Of a stretch of 64,000 nt of DNA, positions 12,438-20,540 are shown one piece after another (the stretch's first letter is position 1; each line of letters begins with the position of its first letter). Origin of the DNA: JBBEAM01 sp942491105 (GTDB lineage: Bacteria; Pseudomonadota; Alphaproteobacteria; Kiloniellales; DSM-21159). The DNA lies in assembly GCA_942491105.1 (NCBI GenBank), contig CALNZX010000001.1, positions 434,001 to 498,000 on the forward strand. Reading direction: 5' to 3'. The position numbers and the translations under genes are program-made. Below the pieces are notes generated by a model that was not told the DNA's origin, did not search any database, and saw only the letters and a program-made list of their open reading frames with translations.

Positions 12438-12500
12438 TAACCCCTCTCGACGGCTTCACGGTCGAAGCCCGTCGGCAACCTTAGGATAAGCACCGGAACG

Positions 12501-12839
12501 ATGAAAAAAATTGAAGCCATCATTAAGCCCTTCAAACTGGACGAAGTGAAGGAAGCCCTTCACGAGGTCGGAATCAAGGGCATCACCGTGATCGAAGCGA
12601 AAGGTTTCGGCCGCCAGAAGGGTCACACGGAGCTCTACCGTGGAGCGGAATACGTGGTCGATTTCCTGCCGAAGGTGAAGGTCGAGGTTGTCGTCGAGGA
12701 CAATCTGGTCGAGCGCACCGTCGAGGCGATTCAACAAACCGCGCATACCGGCCGGATCGGCGACGGCAAGATCTTCGTGAGCACGATCGACGAAGCGATC
12801 CGCATTCGCACGGGAGAGCGCGGCGCCGAGGCGGTCTGA
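12501..12839 (+). CDS. glnB: Nitrogen regulatory protein P-II
   Basis: The 112-residue trimeric signal protein senses 2-oxoglutarate, ATP/ADP and, by uridylylation, glutamine. The T-loop Tyr51 (RGAEYVVDF), the B-loop GRIGDGKIFV and the C-terminal IRTGERG are all present. It starts at ATG 12501 behind a sigma-54 promoter and is followed 68 bp later by glnA. It therefore probably serves as the GlnB-type PII that controls NtrB and adenylyltransferase. Confidence 0.97.
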   Translation: MKKIEAIIKPFKLDEVKEALHEVGIKGITVIEAKGFGRQKGHTELYRGAEYVVDFLPKVKVEVVVEDNLVERTVEAIQQTAHTGRIGDGKIFVSTIDEAIRIRTGERGAEAV

Positions 12840-12907
12840 CCGGGAAAACGAGACTTAGCTACCCCAGCAACACGATCAACGAAGTTAACGAAAGGACGGG
12901 ACACGCA

Positions 12908-14317
12908 ATGTCCGACGCAGCAAGCGTTTTGCAGATGATCAAGGAAAACGACGTCAAGTACGTCGACTTCCGTTTTACCGACCCCCGCGGCAAGTGGCAG
13001 CACGTCGCGCAGTTCCACAAGACCGTGGACGAGGAGATGCTTGAGGAAGGCATCATGTTCGACGGCTCGTCGATCGCAGGCTGGAAAAGCATCAACGAGT
13101 CCGACATGCTGTTGAAGCCGGATCTCTCGACCGCGGTCATGGACCCCTTCACGGCGCAGCCGCAGCTGATCCTGGTCTGCGACATCTACGACCCGGTCAC
13201 CGGCCAGCCTTACGACCGCGATCCGCGCACCACGGCCAAGAAAGCGCTCGGCTACCTGGCGCAGGCCGGCATCGGCGATACCGCCGTCTTCGGTCCGGAA
13301 GCCGAATTCTTCATCTTCGATAACGTGCGCTTCGGCGTCACGATGAACCACAGCTTCTTCCAGTTCGAGAGCGAGGAAGGCCCCTACATGTCCGGCGTCG
13401 AATTCGAGGACGGCAACATGGGCCATCGCCCCGGCATCAAGGGAGGCTATTTCCCCGTCGCGCCGGTCGATTCCGGCGTCGATATCCGCGCCGAGATGGT
13501 GACGGTGATGTCTGAGATGGGTCTGACCGTGGAGAAGCATCATCACGAGGTCGCGCCCTCGCAGCACGAGCTGGGCATCACCTACGACACCCTGGTCACC
13601 ACCGCCGACAACATGCAGGTCTACAAGTACGTGGTGCACAATGTCGCCGCGGCCTATGGCAAGACGGCGACCTTCATGCCCAAGCCCGTCGCCGGTGACA
13701 ACGGTTCCGGCATGCACGTGCATCAGTCGATCTGGAAGGACGGCCAGCCGCTGTTCGCCGGAGACGGCTACGCGGGCCTGTCGGAGACGGCGCTGTACTA
13801 CATTGGCGGCATCATTAAGCACGCCAAGGCCTTGAACGCCTTCACCAACCCCTCGACCAACAGCTACAAGCGGCTGATCCCGGGTTTCGAGGCGCCGGTG
13901 CTGCTCGCTTACTCGGCGCGCAACCGCTCGGCGTCCTGCCGCATTCCCTTCGGCGCCGGCCCCAAGGCCAAGCGCGTCGAGATCCGCTTCCCGGACGCCA
14001 CCGCCAATCCCTATCTTGCCTACACGGCGATGCTGATGGCCGGAATCGACGGCATCAAGAACAAGATCCATCCGGGCGAGGCCATGGACAAGGATCTCTA
14101 CGACCTGCCGCCGGAGGAGCTGAAGGACATTCCCACGGTCTGCGGTTCGCTGCGCGAAGCGCTCGAAGCCCTAAGCGCCGATCACGAGTTCCTGATGCAG
14201 GGCGACGTCTTCACGCAGGATCAGATCGACGGCTACATTGCCCTGAAGTGGGAAGAGGTCTTCGCCTTCGAGCATGCCCCGCACCCCGTCGAATTCCAGA
14301 TGTACTACTCGTCCTAG
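12908..14317 (+). CDS. glnA: Glutamine synthetase type I
   Basis: This 469-residue dodecameric enzyme makes glutamine from glutamate, ammonia and ATP. Visible motifs are the N-terminal beta-grasp with VDFRFTDPRGKWQHV and FDGSSIAGWK, the metal and ATP region GPEAEFFIFDNV, KPVAGDNGSGMHVHQS, NPSTNSYKRL, and the adenylylation tyrosine Tyr398 in KDLYDLPPEE. The adenylylation site marks it as the GSI-beta type regulated by GlnE. An AAAGGA ribosome site lies 13 bp upstream. A strong terminator follows. Confidence 0.98.
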   Translation: MSDAASVLQMIKENDVKYVDFRFTDPRGKWQHVAQFHKTVDEEMLEEGIMFDGSSIAGWKSINESDMLLKPDLSTAVMDPFTAQPQLILVCDIYDPVTGQPYDRDPRTTAKKALGYLAQAGIGDTAVFGPEAEFFIFDNVRFGVTMNHSFFQFESEEGPYMSGVEFEDGNMGHRPGIKGGYFPVAPVDSGVDIRAEMVTVMSEMGLTVEKHHHEVAPSQHELGITYDTLVTTADNMQVYKYVVHNVAAAYGKTATFMPKPVAGDNGSGMHVHQSIWKDGQPLFAGDGYAGLSETALYYIGGIIKHAKALNAFTNPSTNSYKRLIPGFEAPVLLAYSARNRSASCRIPFGAGPKAKRVEIRFPDATANPYLAYTAMLMAGIDGIKNKIHPGEAMDKDLYDLPPEELKDIPTVCGSLREALEALSADHEFLMQGDVFTQDQIDGYIALKWEEVFAFEHAPHPVEFQMYYSS

Positions 14318-14340
14318 GCGCAAATCTCGCCTGACCCATA

Positions 14341-14372
14341 CCCCGTGGCGCGGCGCGTCACGGGGTTTTTCT
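14341..14372 (+). terminator. Rho-independent terminator of glnA
   Basis: CCCCGTG (14341-14347) pairs with CACGGGG (14359-14365) around an 11-base GC-rich loop, followed by TTTTTCTTT. It lies 23 bp past the glnA stop and abuts the end of the convergent small gene at 14373. Confidence 0.85.
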
Positions 14373-14732
14373 TTAGCGCGGGATTTTGACCGTCAGCTCC
14401 GCGCCGCCGTACTCGTGCACGGAATCGTGCGCTCGCACGATTACCTCGTCGTAATCGTAGGGAACGGTCACGTTATCGAGGCTGCGGGTGAAGGGCTGCT
14501 CGTTTACGTGGGGGTGGTAAAGGGTGCGCGTCGCCAGCACCTCGCCATCCGGGGAGACGATCTCGAAGGCATCTGCGTAGTGATCCCAGCCCTCGTCGGC
14601 ATGTTCCAAGGTTACGGTAAAGCTCCAGGTGTTGCCGCCCGAAGACAACACCTCGACCGCGACCACATCCGCTTCACCGGCAAGAGCCGGTGCGGAGAGA
14701 CCCATGAGCAGAGCAATCAGCCAGACACGCAT
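14373..14732 (-). CDS. Small secreted protein of unknown function
   Basis: A 119-residue protein with a clear signal peptide (MRVWLIALLMGLSAPALAG, then EADVV). The mature part of about 100 residues is acidic and beta-rich in appearance. It carries conserved-looking stretches HADEGWDHYADAFEIVSPDG and RTLYHPHVNEQPFTRS, with His and Trp residues. I recognise the type as an alphaproteobacterial periplasmic hypothetical but know no function. ATG at 14732 is chosen over a TTG six codons upstream. It converges on glnA. Confidence 0.65.
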   Translation of the reverse strand: MRVWLIALLMGLSAPALAGEADVVAVEVLSSGGNTWSFTVTLEHADEGWDHYADAFEIVSPDGEVLATRTLYHPHVNEQPFTRSLDNVTVPYDYDEVIVRAHDSVHEYGGAELTVKIPR

Positions 14733-14814
14733 GGCGCTACGCTGGCGCAAACGCCGGGGAATTTCCAGATGCTTTCGCGGCCGGCTGCGTAGATTCCTCT
14801 CCCGCCCTTCCCAC

Positions 14815-15627
14815 TCAAGGGAAAAGCTTCACCACATCCGTCCCGCGCAGCCCGCCAGTCGCCGCTTTGATATCGCCACCCGCGAGGTCTCCGGCGATCT
14901 CTTTCAAGCCCGCCATGGTCTTGAGATACAGCGCGCCGCCGGTGCTGATTCGCTTGGCGCCGAGAGCACTCACTTCCGGCAGCGGCAAAAATCCGTCGAA
15001 GGGTCCAAGCAGGATATTAACCGGCTTCGGCGCAACCGCCTGTATGACGGCACGGACCGCGGATAAGTCCGGCAAGGCCGGCGCGTATAGAACATCGGCC
15101 CCGGCCTCCGCGAAGGCGGTGAGCCGGCGAATCGTGTCCTCGAGATCCGGACGGCCGTGCAGGAAGTTGTCGGTCCGCCCGGTCAGCAGGATCCGCCCCC
15201 GCGCCGCTTTCGCCGCGGCTGCGACCCGCGCCACGGCCTGATCGAAGCCATGGATGGGATCGTCCGGATTGGCGGTCGTATCCTCGATCCCCAAGCCGGC
15301 GAGTCCGTATTCGATCGCCTGCTCAACGGTGGCGACGCAGTCCTCCGGGTCGGGGCCGAAGCCGTCCTCGAGGTCGCCGTTGACCGGCAAACCGCTGACC
15401 GAGGTGAGCATGGCCGCGTTCTCCATGGCTTCTTCGCGGCTGACGGCACGGGCTCCGTCTGGCCGGCCTATCGCGAAAGCGATGGCCGCCGAGGTCGAGC
15501 CGAGCGCGCGAAAGCCGGCTTGCTTCAGCAGCACCGCCGAGGTTGCGTCCCAGGCATTGGGCATGATGAAGGCGTCCGGACCTTCATGCAGGGCTTTGAA
15601 TGCTTCATAGGCTTCGGCTTGCGTCAT
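14815..15627 (-). CDS. Isocitrate lyase/PEP mutase superfamily enzyme
   Basis: A 270-residue alpha/beta-barrel enzyme. Metal- and substrate-site motifs of the superfamily are visible: GSTSAAIAFAIGRPDG, PVNGDLEDGFGPDPE, GLGIEDTTANPDD, LLTGRTDNFLHGRPD and ALGAKRISTGGALY. The active-site KKCGH loop of true isocitrate lyase is not seen. The reaction is therefore more like PEP mutase, oxaloacetate decarboxylase or an uncharacterised C-C/C-P lyase. GGAG is 6 bp before the ATG. It stands alone on the minus strand. Confidence 0.85.
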   Translation of the reverse strand: MTQAEAYEAFKALHEGPDAFIMPNAWDATSAVLLKQAGFRALGSTSAAIAFAIGRPDGARAVSREEAMENAAMLTSVSGLPVNGDLEDGFGPDPEDCVATVEQAIEYGLAGLGIEDTTANPDDPIHGFDQAVARVAAAAKAARGRILLTGRTDNFLHGRPDLEDTIRRLTAFAEAGADVLYAPALPDLSAVRAVIQAVAPKPVNILLGPFDGFLPLPEVSALGAKRISTGGALYLKTMAGLKEIAGDLAGGDIKAATGGLRGTDVVKLFP

Positions 15628-15797
15628 GGCGGTCTCCAGGGGGCTGAGCAGGTAAGGCTGTAGAGTGAATCACTCTCCGGCGGGAATTCTCAAGCCCTGT
15701 TGCAGGGCCGGTCGGCTCGCCGGCCGAGGTCCATCTATGCGCCGGCATCATGCAGGCCGTTCAAACTCTCCGCTTGAGCGAAAAGCGGTAAGACCGG

Positions 15798-16202
15798 TCA
15801 TGCTTGTTCCTGGGCTGGGTCAGGCAGCGGGCGCGGCTTGCCGCTCTCGTCGATGGCGACATAGACGAAGGTGCCCTCGGTCACCCGGACCAGGGTCGCG
15901 TCCCTGCGCCGCTTGGCCCAGATTTCAATATCCACCGTGATCGAGGTGGTGCCCACACGAGTCACTCTGGTATAGGCGGAGACAAGATCGCCGATGTAAA
16001 TCGGCTGGTGGAAACGCATGGCCTCGACAGCGACGGTCGCGATCCGGCCTCCGGCGCGCTCGTTCGCGGGCACGGCGCCCGCGAGGTCCATCTGGGCCAG
16101 GACCCAGCCGCCAAAGATGTCGCCATTCGGGTTGGCATCGCCGGGCATGGCTAGGGTACGTAGCGAGGGCTCTCCCGCCGGGAGCTGAGCGGCCTGGGTC
16201 AT
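15798..16202 (-). CDS. Acyl-CoA thioesterase, YciA-like hot-dog fold
   Basis: This 134-residue hot-dog protein has the YciA-family signature: MPGDANPNGDIFGGWVLAQM with the catalytic Asn/Asp region, then AVEAMRFHQPIYIGDLVSAY. It hydrolyses acyl-CoA esters in the cytoplasm. The length is standard and the ATG at 16202 is the only sensible start. It is divergent from parE. Confidence 0.88.
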   Translation of the reverse strand: MTQAAQLPAGEPSLRTLAMPGDANPNGDIFGGWVLAQMDLAGAVPANERAGGRIATVAVEAMRFHQPIYIGDLVSAYTRVTRVGTTSITVDIEIWAKRRRDATLVRVTEGTFVYVAIDESGKPRPLPDPAQEQA

Positions 16203-16309
16203 GGTTTCTCACTAGATTTCGTGGTTACAACCGCTTGAGACTACAGCATCTGCTTGAATGCAGACCACCGCTTTCTATAATGCCTGACACCTCCAACCAT
16301 CGAGAATCC

Positions 16310-18280
16310 ATGTCCGATCTATTTCAGAGCCTCGCCAAGACCGACGACTACTCCGCCAAGGACATCGAGGTCCTGGAGGGTCTGGAACCGGTGCGCCGCC
16401 GTCCCGGCATGTACATCGGCGGCACCGACGATCGGGCCCTGCATCATCTGGTTGCCGAGGTGCTGGACAACGCCATGGACGAGGCCGTGGCCGGGCACGC
16501 CAGCCGGATCGAGATCGAACTGGCGGCGGGGAACCTGGTCACCGTGCGCGACAACGGCCGCGGCATCCCGGTCGACCCCCACCCCAAGTTCAAGGACAAG
16601 TCGGCGCTGGAGGTGATCCTCACCACCTTGCATTCCGGCGCCAAGTTCTCCGACAAGACCTATCAGACCTCCGGCGGCCTGCATGGCGTCGGCGTTTCCG
16701 TGGTCAACGCCTTGTCGGAGGAGCTGACCGTCGAGGTCGCGCGCAACAAGAAGCTCTACGTCCAGAGCTATAAGCGCGGCGCGCCTCAAGGCAAACTGCA
16801 GGAAGCCGGAGCTGTCGCCAATCGGCGCGGCACCACCCTCGCCTTCCGTCCCGACCTGGATATCTTCGGCGCAACGGCGCGTTTCTCGGCCAGCCGGCTG
16901 TACCGCATGGCGCGCTCCAAGGCCTACCTCTTCAAGGGCGTGGAAATCCGCTGGTCCTGCGACCCCGCGCTGATCCCCGATGGCGACAAGACGCCGGACA
17001 CTGCGACGCTGCATTTCCCCAACGGCTTGCAGGATTTCCTCGCCGCGACGCTCGGACAGCGCAAGCTTTTGACGCCTGAGCCCTTCGGCGGCGAAGCCAA
17101 GTTTCCCAACGGCCAAGGCAGTGTCGAGTGGGCGCTGGCCTGGCCGATGGACGACGAGGGCTTCGTCTCCTCCTACTGCAACACCGTGCCGACCCCCGAG
17201 GGCGGAACCCATGAGCAGGGCTTCCGCGGCGCCATCCTGCGCGGGCTGAAAAGCTACGGCGAGATGACCAGCAACAAGAAGGCGGCGCTGATCACCGCCG
17301 AGGACGCGCTGGGCGGCGCCGCCGCGATGCTGTCGGTCTTCATCAAGGAGCCGCAGTTCCAGGGGCAAACCAAGGAAAAGCTGGCCAGCGCGGAGGCGGC
17401 GAAGCTGGTCGAGACCACCCTCAAGGATCACTTCGACCACTGGCTATCCGGCCATCCCGAGCGCGCCCGCGTATTGCTGGAGCGGGTGATCGACCGGGCC
17501 GAAGAGCGCAAGCGGCGCAAGCAGGAAAAGGAGCTCAACCGCAAGTCCGCGACCCGCAAGCTGCGCCTGCCCGGCAAGCTCGCCGACTGCAGCCGCAACC
17601 GCGCCGAGGGCACCGAGATCTTCCTGGTCGAGGGCGACTCCGCCGGCGGCTCGGCCAAGCAGGCGCGCAGCCGCGAGACCCAGGCGATCCTGCCCCTGCG
17701 CGGCAAGATCCTCAACGTCGCTTCGGCCTCGGCCGATAAGCTGAAGGGCAACCAGGAGGTTTCCGACATCTCCCAGGCGCTGGGCTGCGGGACCCGCGGC
17801 GCCTTCGATGTCGAGAAGCTACGCTACGAACGCGTGATCATCATGACCGACGCGGATGTCGACGGCGCCCACATCGCCTCGCTGCTGATGACCTTCTTCT
17901 ACCGGGAGATGCCCGGCCTGATCGAATCCGGCCGCCTGTATCTCGCGCTGCCGCCGCTGTTCCGTCTCTCCCAAGGCGGCAAGGTGGCCTATGCCATGGA
18001 CGACGCCGACCGCGAGCGCCTGACCAAGGAGGTCTTCGACGGCCGCGGCAAGATCGAGGTCAGCCGCTTCAAGGGCCTGGGCGAGATGCCCCCGGCGCAG
18101 CTCAAGGAAACCACCATGAACCCGGCGCGGCGCACCCTGCTGCGGGTTACCGTGACGGAAGACGATGTCGAGCGCGCCGCGACCCGCATCGAGCATCTGA
18201 TGGGCCGCAAGCCGGAACTGCGCTTCGCCTTCATCCAGGAAAACGCCAAGTTCGTCGGCGCCGACTCGCTCGACGTCTAG
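16310..18280 (+). CDS. parE: DNA topoisomerase IV subunit B
   Basis: A 656-residue type IIA topoisomerase ATPase subunit, needed with ParC for chromosome decatenation. It has the GHKL ATPase domain (EVLDNAMDEAVAGHA, VRDNGRGIPVDPH, GGLHGVGVSVVNALS), the transducer domain, and the TOPRIM domain with EGDSAGGSAKQARSRETQA and MTDADVDGAHIASLL. The ETQA and GAHI motif context and the length distinguish it from GyrB, which is longer. ATG at 16310 is chosen. ATG at 16280 in the same frame is possible. Confidence 0.94.
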   Translation: MSDLFQSLAKTDDYSAKDIEVLEGLEPVRRRPGMYIGGTDDRALHHLVAEVLDNAMDEAVAGHASRIEIELAAGNLVTVRDNGRGIPVDPHPKFKDKSALEVILTTLHSGAKFSDKTYQTSGGLHGVGVSVVNALSEELTVEVARNKKLYVQSYKRGAPQGKLQEAGAVANRRGTTLAFRPDLDIFGATARFSASRLYRMARSKAYLFKGVEIRWSCDPALIPDGDKTPDTATLHFPNGLQDFLAATLGQRKLLTPEPFGGEAKFPNGQGSVEWALAWPMDDEGFVSSYCNTVPTPEGGTHEQGFRGAILRGLKSYGEMTSNKKAALITAEDALGGAAAMLSVFIKEPQFQGQTKEKLASAEAAKLVETTLKDHFDHWLSGHPERARVLLERVIDRAEERKRRKQEKELNRKSATRKLRLPGKLADCSRNRAEGTEIFLVEGDSAGGSAKQARSRETQAILPLRGKILNVASASADKLKGNQEVSDISQALGCGTRGAFDVEKLRYERVIIMTDADVDGAHIASLLMTFFYREMPGLIESGRLYLALPPLFRLSQGGKVAYAMDDADRERLTKEVFDGRGKIEVSRFKGLGEMPPAQLKETTMNPARRTLLRVTVTEDDVERAATRIEHLMGRKPELRFAFIQENAKFVGADSLDV

Positions 18281-18299
18281 CGAGGCAATGGCGGAAAGC

Positions 18300-18325
18300 G
18301 ACCGCCCGCTCTGCGATCGGCGGTC
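18300..18325. terminator. Hairpin between convergent parE and cupin gene
   Basis: GACCGCC-N12-GGCGGTC forms a 7-bp stem in the 48-bp gap between two convergent stops. There is no long U run, so its strength as a terminator is uncertain. Confidence 0.35.
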
Positions 18326-18328
18326 AGC

Positions 18329-18781
18329 TTATTCGGTGGCGGTTTTCGCGTTGTGCGTGGTTTCCCGCAGGCGCTGTAACTGCTCCCAACCGCGATAGTC
18401 AGTGAAGCCGTCATCATCGAAGTACAGCAGCGGCCCGTCGCAGATAAACAGGTACTCGGTATCTTCCAAAGCAGTGGTGGCGCCGTGCACCATGCCGTTC
18501 GGCTCGTACAAGAAGTCGCCTGCTTCATAGATTGCGCCACGGACCTGCAGCTTGCCCGAGAGGATGTAGGCATGCGCTCCTGAAAGGTGCTTGTGCGGCC
18601 GGGCAACGTACCCCTTCAGCCAACGAAACAGCACAGCCCAGCGTCCAGTTTCCGAACTGAGCCAGAGAATTTTCATGTACGCTTGGCCGGGTGCCGTCTC
18701 GATCCACTCCATTTCTCCCGAGCGCGCCAGCGTGTCGACCAGTTCGCTGTTCACCGGACTGATGTCCTGCGGTAACGCCAT
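18329..18781 (-). CDS. Cupin-domain protein, acetylacetone/dihydroxyacetophenone dioxygenase-like
   Basis: A 150-residue single-domain cupin. The metal-binding motifs are visible as PHKHLSGAHAYILSGKL (two His plus a third) and GDFLYEPNGMVHGATT (fourth His). The overall layout resembles the 2,4'-dihydroxyacetophenone/acetylacetone dioxygenase group, which cleaves C-C bonds with Fe(II), but the substrate is unknown. AGAAGGAGA lies 7 bp before the ATG, an excellent ribosome site. Confidence 0.75.
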   Translation of the reverse strand: MALPQDISPVNSELVDTLARSGEMEWIETAPGQAYMKILWLSSETGRWAVLFRWLKGYVARPHKHLSGAHAYILSGKLQVRGAIYEAGDFLYEPNGMVHGATTALEDTEYLFICDGPLLYFDDDGFTDYRGWEQLQRLRETTHNAKTATE

Positions 18782-18890
18782 CCCTGTATCTCCTTCTGCC
18801 GTTCCGGGGGTCTCCTACGAGCACATCCAGCAGAATTTAGTCTGCTTCGATATTGCGCAGAGATTATCCGATAATCATTGCTCTGCGCCA

Positions 18891-18998
18891 ATGGGCAAAG
18901 CCAGGCGTGCGCATCCCGAGATCGCCAAGTTCATCGTCTGGCTGCGAAAGCGCCAGATAGACGAGCACAGCTGGACGGAGGCCATGAAGCGGAGCTAG
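18891..18998 (+). pseudogene. Possible remnant of a LysR-type regulator C terminus
   Basis: In the gap between the cupin gene and the hydrolase, one plus-strand frame encodes about 35 residues (GKARRAHPEIAKFIVWLR..., then stop at 18996-18998). These resemble the last helix of GcvA-like LysR regulators. No start, DNA-binding domain or effector domain precedes it, because the upstream frame is only the antisense of the cupin gene. It may be a decayed gene end or chance. Confidence 0.25.
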
Positions 18999-19709
18999 GA
19001 CGGTATCCGCCCCTCCAGCCAGGACCGCATCGCCTCGGTTGTCTCCTCCGGGCGTTCGATGGGTGCCAAGTGGCCGCAGTCCTCAATCACCACGAGTTCG
19101 GCCTTGGGGATGTCCTTGGCCATGGCCTCATGCAGAGCGAGCGGCGTTAGCTTGTCCTGGCGGCCGCAGAGCACCAGGGTCGGGACCTCGATGCCGGCCG
19201 AGCAGCGGCCGGGCGTCGATTCGGGTTAGCAGAGCCTGCTGCTGGCGTTGAAAGGCATCACGCCCAACCCGTTTCGACATCGCTTGGATCTCCTCGACCA
19301 GCGGGCGGTCGCGGATGCGCTCCTCGTGGATGAACAGCGGCAGGAGGCGCTCGGTCACGCCCTTGAACTCACCGACCTTGGCCATCTTCATCAGACTGCG
19401 CCGCCGCTCGATCTCATCGGGGGAGTCGGGCGCGGCACGGGTGTCGAGCAGCGCCAGTTTGGTAATGCGCTGCGGCGCCTGACGATAGACTTCAAGCGCG
19501 ACATAGCCGCCCATGGAGAGTCCCGCCAGGGCGAAGCTCTCCTCGGGCATCATCTCCAGTACCGAGCGCGCCATGTCGGCAACGCTATCCTGGGTGGTGA
19601 AGTCGGCGACCCGCATCTCTGCGATGTCGGACAAGCCTGTGAGTTGATGGCGCCAAAGGGCCTGGTCGAGAATCAAGCCAGGCAATAAGGCGAGCGGCGT
19701 CTTGGTCAT
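18995..19709 (-). pseudogene. Alpha/beta-fold hydrolase interrupted by a frameshift
   Basis: The first frame (ATG 19709 to stop 19128) encodes the N-terminal hydrolase core with the nucleophile elbow LAGLSMGGYVALE. After DARPLLG, near 19193-19199 (GGCCGGC on the minus strand), the family sequence continues in the next frame as GIEVPTLVLCGRQDKLTPL, then EDCGHLAPIERP, to a stop at 18995. Together these give a complete Ser-Asp-His triad and about 237 residues, so one extra base breaks an otherwise intact gene. It follows the isochorismatase-family gene by 9 bp. It may be a recent mutation or a sequence error. The substrate is unknown. Confidence 0.8.
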
Positions 19710-19718
19710 CTTCGTCTC

Positions 19719-20261
19719 TTACTTGATCAGGTCGAGCAGGTCCTTGAACTCGGGCGTTCCGGCCCGCTCCAGCCACTCGAAGACGACCATTTCAGCGGTG
19801 ACCGGGATGGCGCCGGCGCGCTCCATGCGGGCAAGTCCGGCCTCGAAATCGCGATTGCGGCGCGAGCCCGCGGCGTCGCGCACCAGGTAGACCTCGAAGT
19901 CTTGCGCAAGCAGATCCAACACCGTTTGCAGCACACAGACATGGCACTCCATGCCCGCGACCACGACCTGGCGCTTCCCCTCGTTGGCGATCGCCTCGGC
20001 AAGCGGCGCTTCGCGCAGTGCCGAGAAGGCCAGCTTTTCGATCCTGCGTTCCGGCGGCAAGTAATCGCAAAGCACGGCCAGGGTCAGGCCCAGTCCCTTA
20101 CGGTATTGCTCGCTGGCCAGGGCCGGCACGCCAAGCCGCCTGGCGGCGCGCAGCAGCAGCTCGACGCGCTGCACGACCTGCCCGCCCCCCTCTATAGCCG
20201 GGGCCAGGCGTTCCTGGATGTCGATCAACAGCAGTAGCGAATCGGCGCGTTCAAGGCTCAT
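19719..20261 (-). CDS. Isochorismatase-family cysteine hydrolase
   Basis: A 180-residue Rossmann-like hydrolase. The family triad is visible as Asp in LLLIDIQERLAPA, Lys in IEKLAFSAL and Cys in VVAGMECHVCVLQTVLDLL. It resembles the small YcaC/isochorismatase-like group with unassigned substrates, typically amides or N-carbamoyl compounds. It is the first gene of a two-gene minus-strand operon with the frameshifted alpha/beta hydrolase 9 bp downstream. Confidence 0.85.
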   Translation of the reverse strand: MSLERADSLLLLIDIQERLAPAIEGGGQVVQRVELLLRAARRLGVPALASEQYRKGLGLTLAVLCDYLPPERRIEKLAFSALREAPLAEAIANEGKRQVVVAGMECHVCVLQTVLDLLAQDFEVYLVRDAAGSRRNRDFEAGLARMERAGAIPVTAEMVVFEWLERAGTPEFKDLLDLIK

Positions 20262-20431
20262 TCAGAGAGACTAGCATGACAGAAGCGCCGCGGAAATTTG
20301 CCGGGCGCGTCTCCATCGCGAAATAGGCGTGTAATAAAATTGATGTAATCGCGGTGTATCTTTCGGCTTGTTGCGAGAGCTCGGCAAAGCGCCGAAGCCC
20401 TGGGAATAAAAGGCCTTAGCGCCTTTGGAGG

Positions 20432-20459
20432 TTGACAGAAGCCCTTGAATTCCTATGAT
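20432..20459 (+). promoter_or_regulatory. Sigma-70 promoter of the DEAD-box helicase gene
   Basis: TTGACA (20432-20437), a 16-bp spacer and TATGAT (20454-20459) form a near-consensus promoter. It predicts a 5' leader of about 75 bases before the ATG at 20541. A hairpin AAAGGC-N6-GCCTTT lies just upstream. Long leaders with cold- or RNA-structure-dependent control are common for DEAD-box helicase genes. Confidence 0.65.
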
Positions 20460-20540
20460 CGCGCCACACCTGTGACGGTGAAATAATAAATCCGCGCCAA
20501 GATAAACTGCGCGGTCCATTGCGAAAGATACAGATAATTC

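Noticed and set aside
20271..20519. 82-codon minus-strand frame upstream of the DEAD-box helicase gene
   Set aside because: It overlaps a near-consensus plus-strand sigma-70 promoter and leader, and has no ribosome site or similarity.
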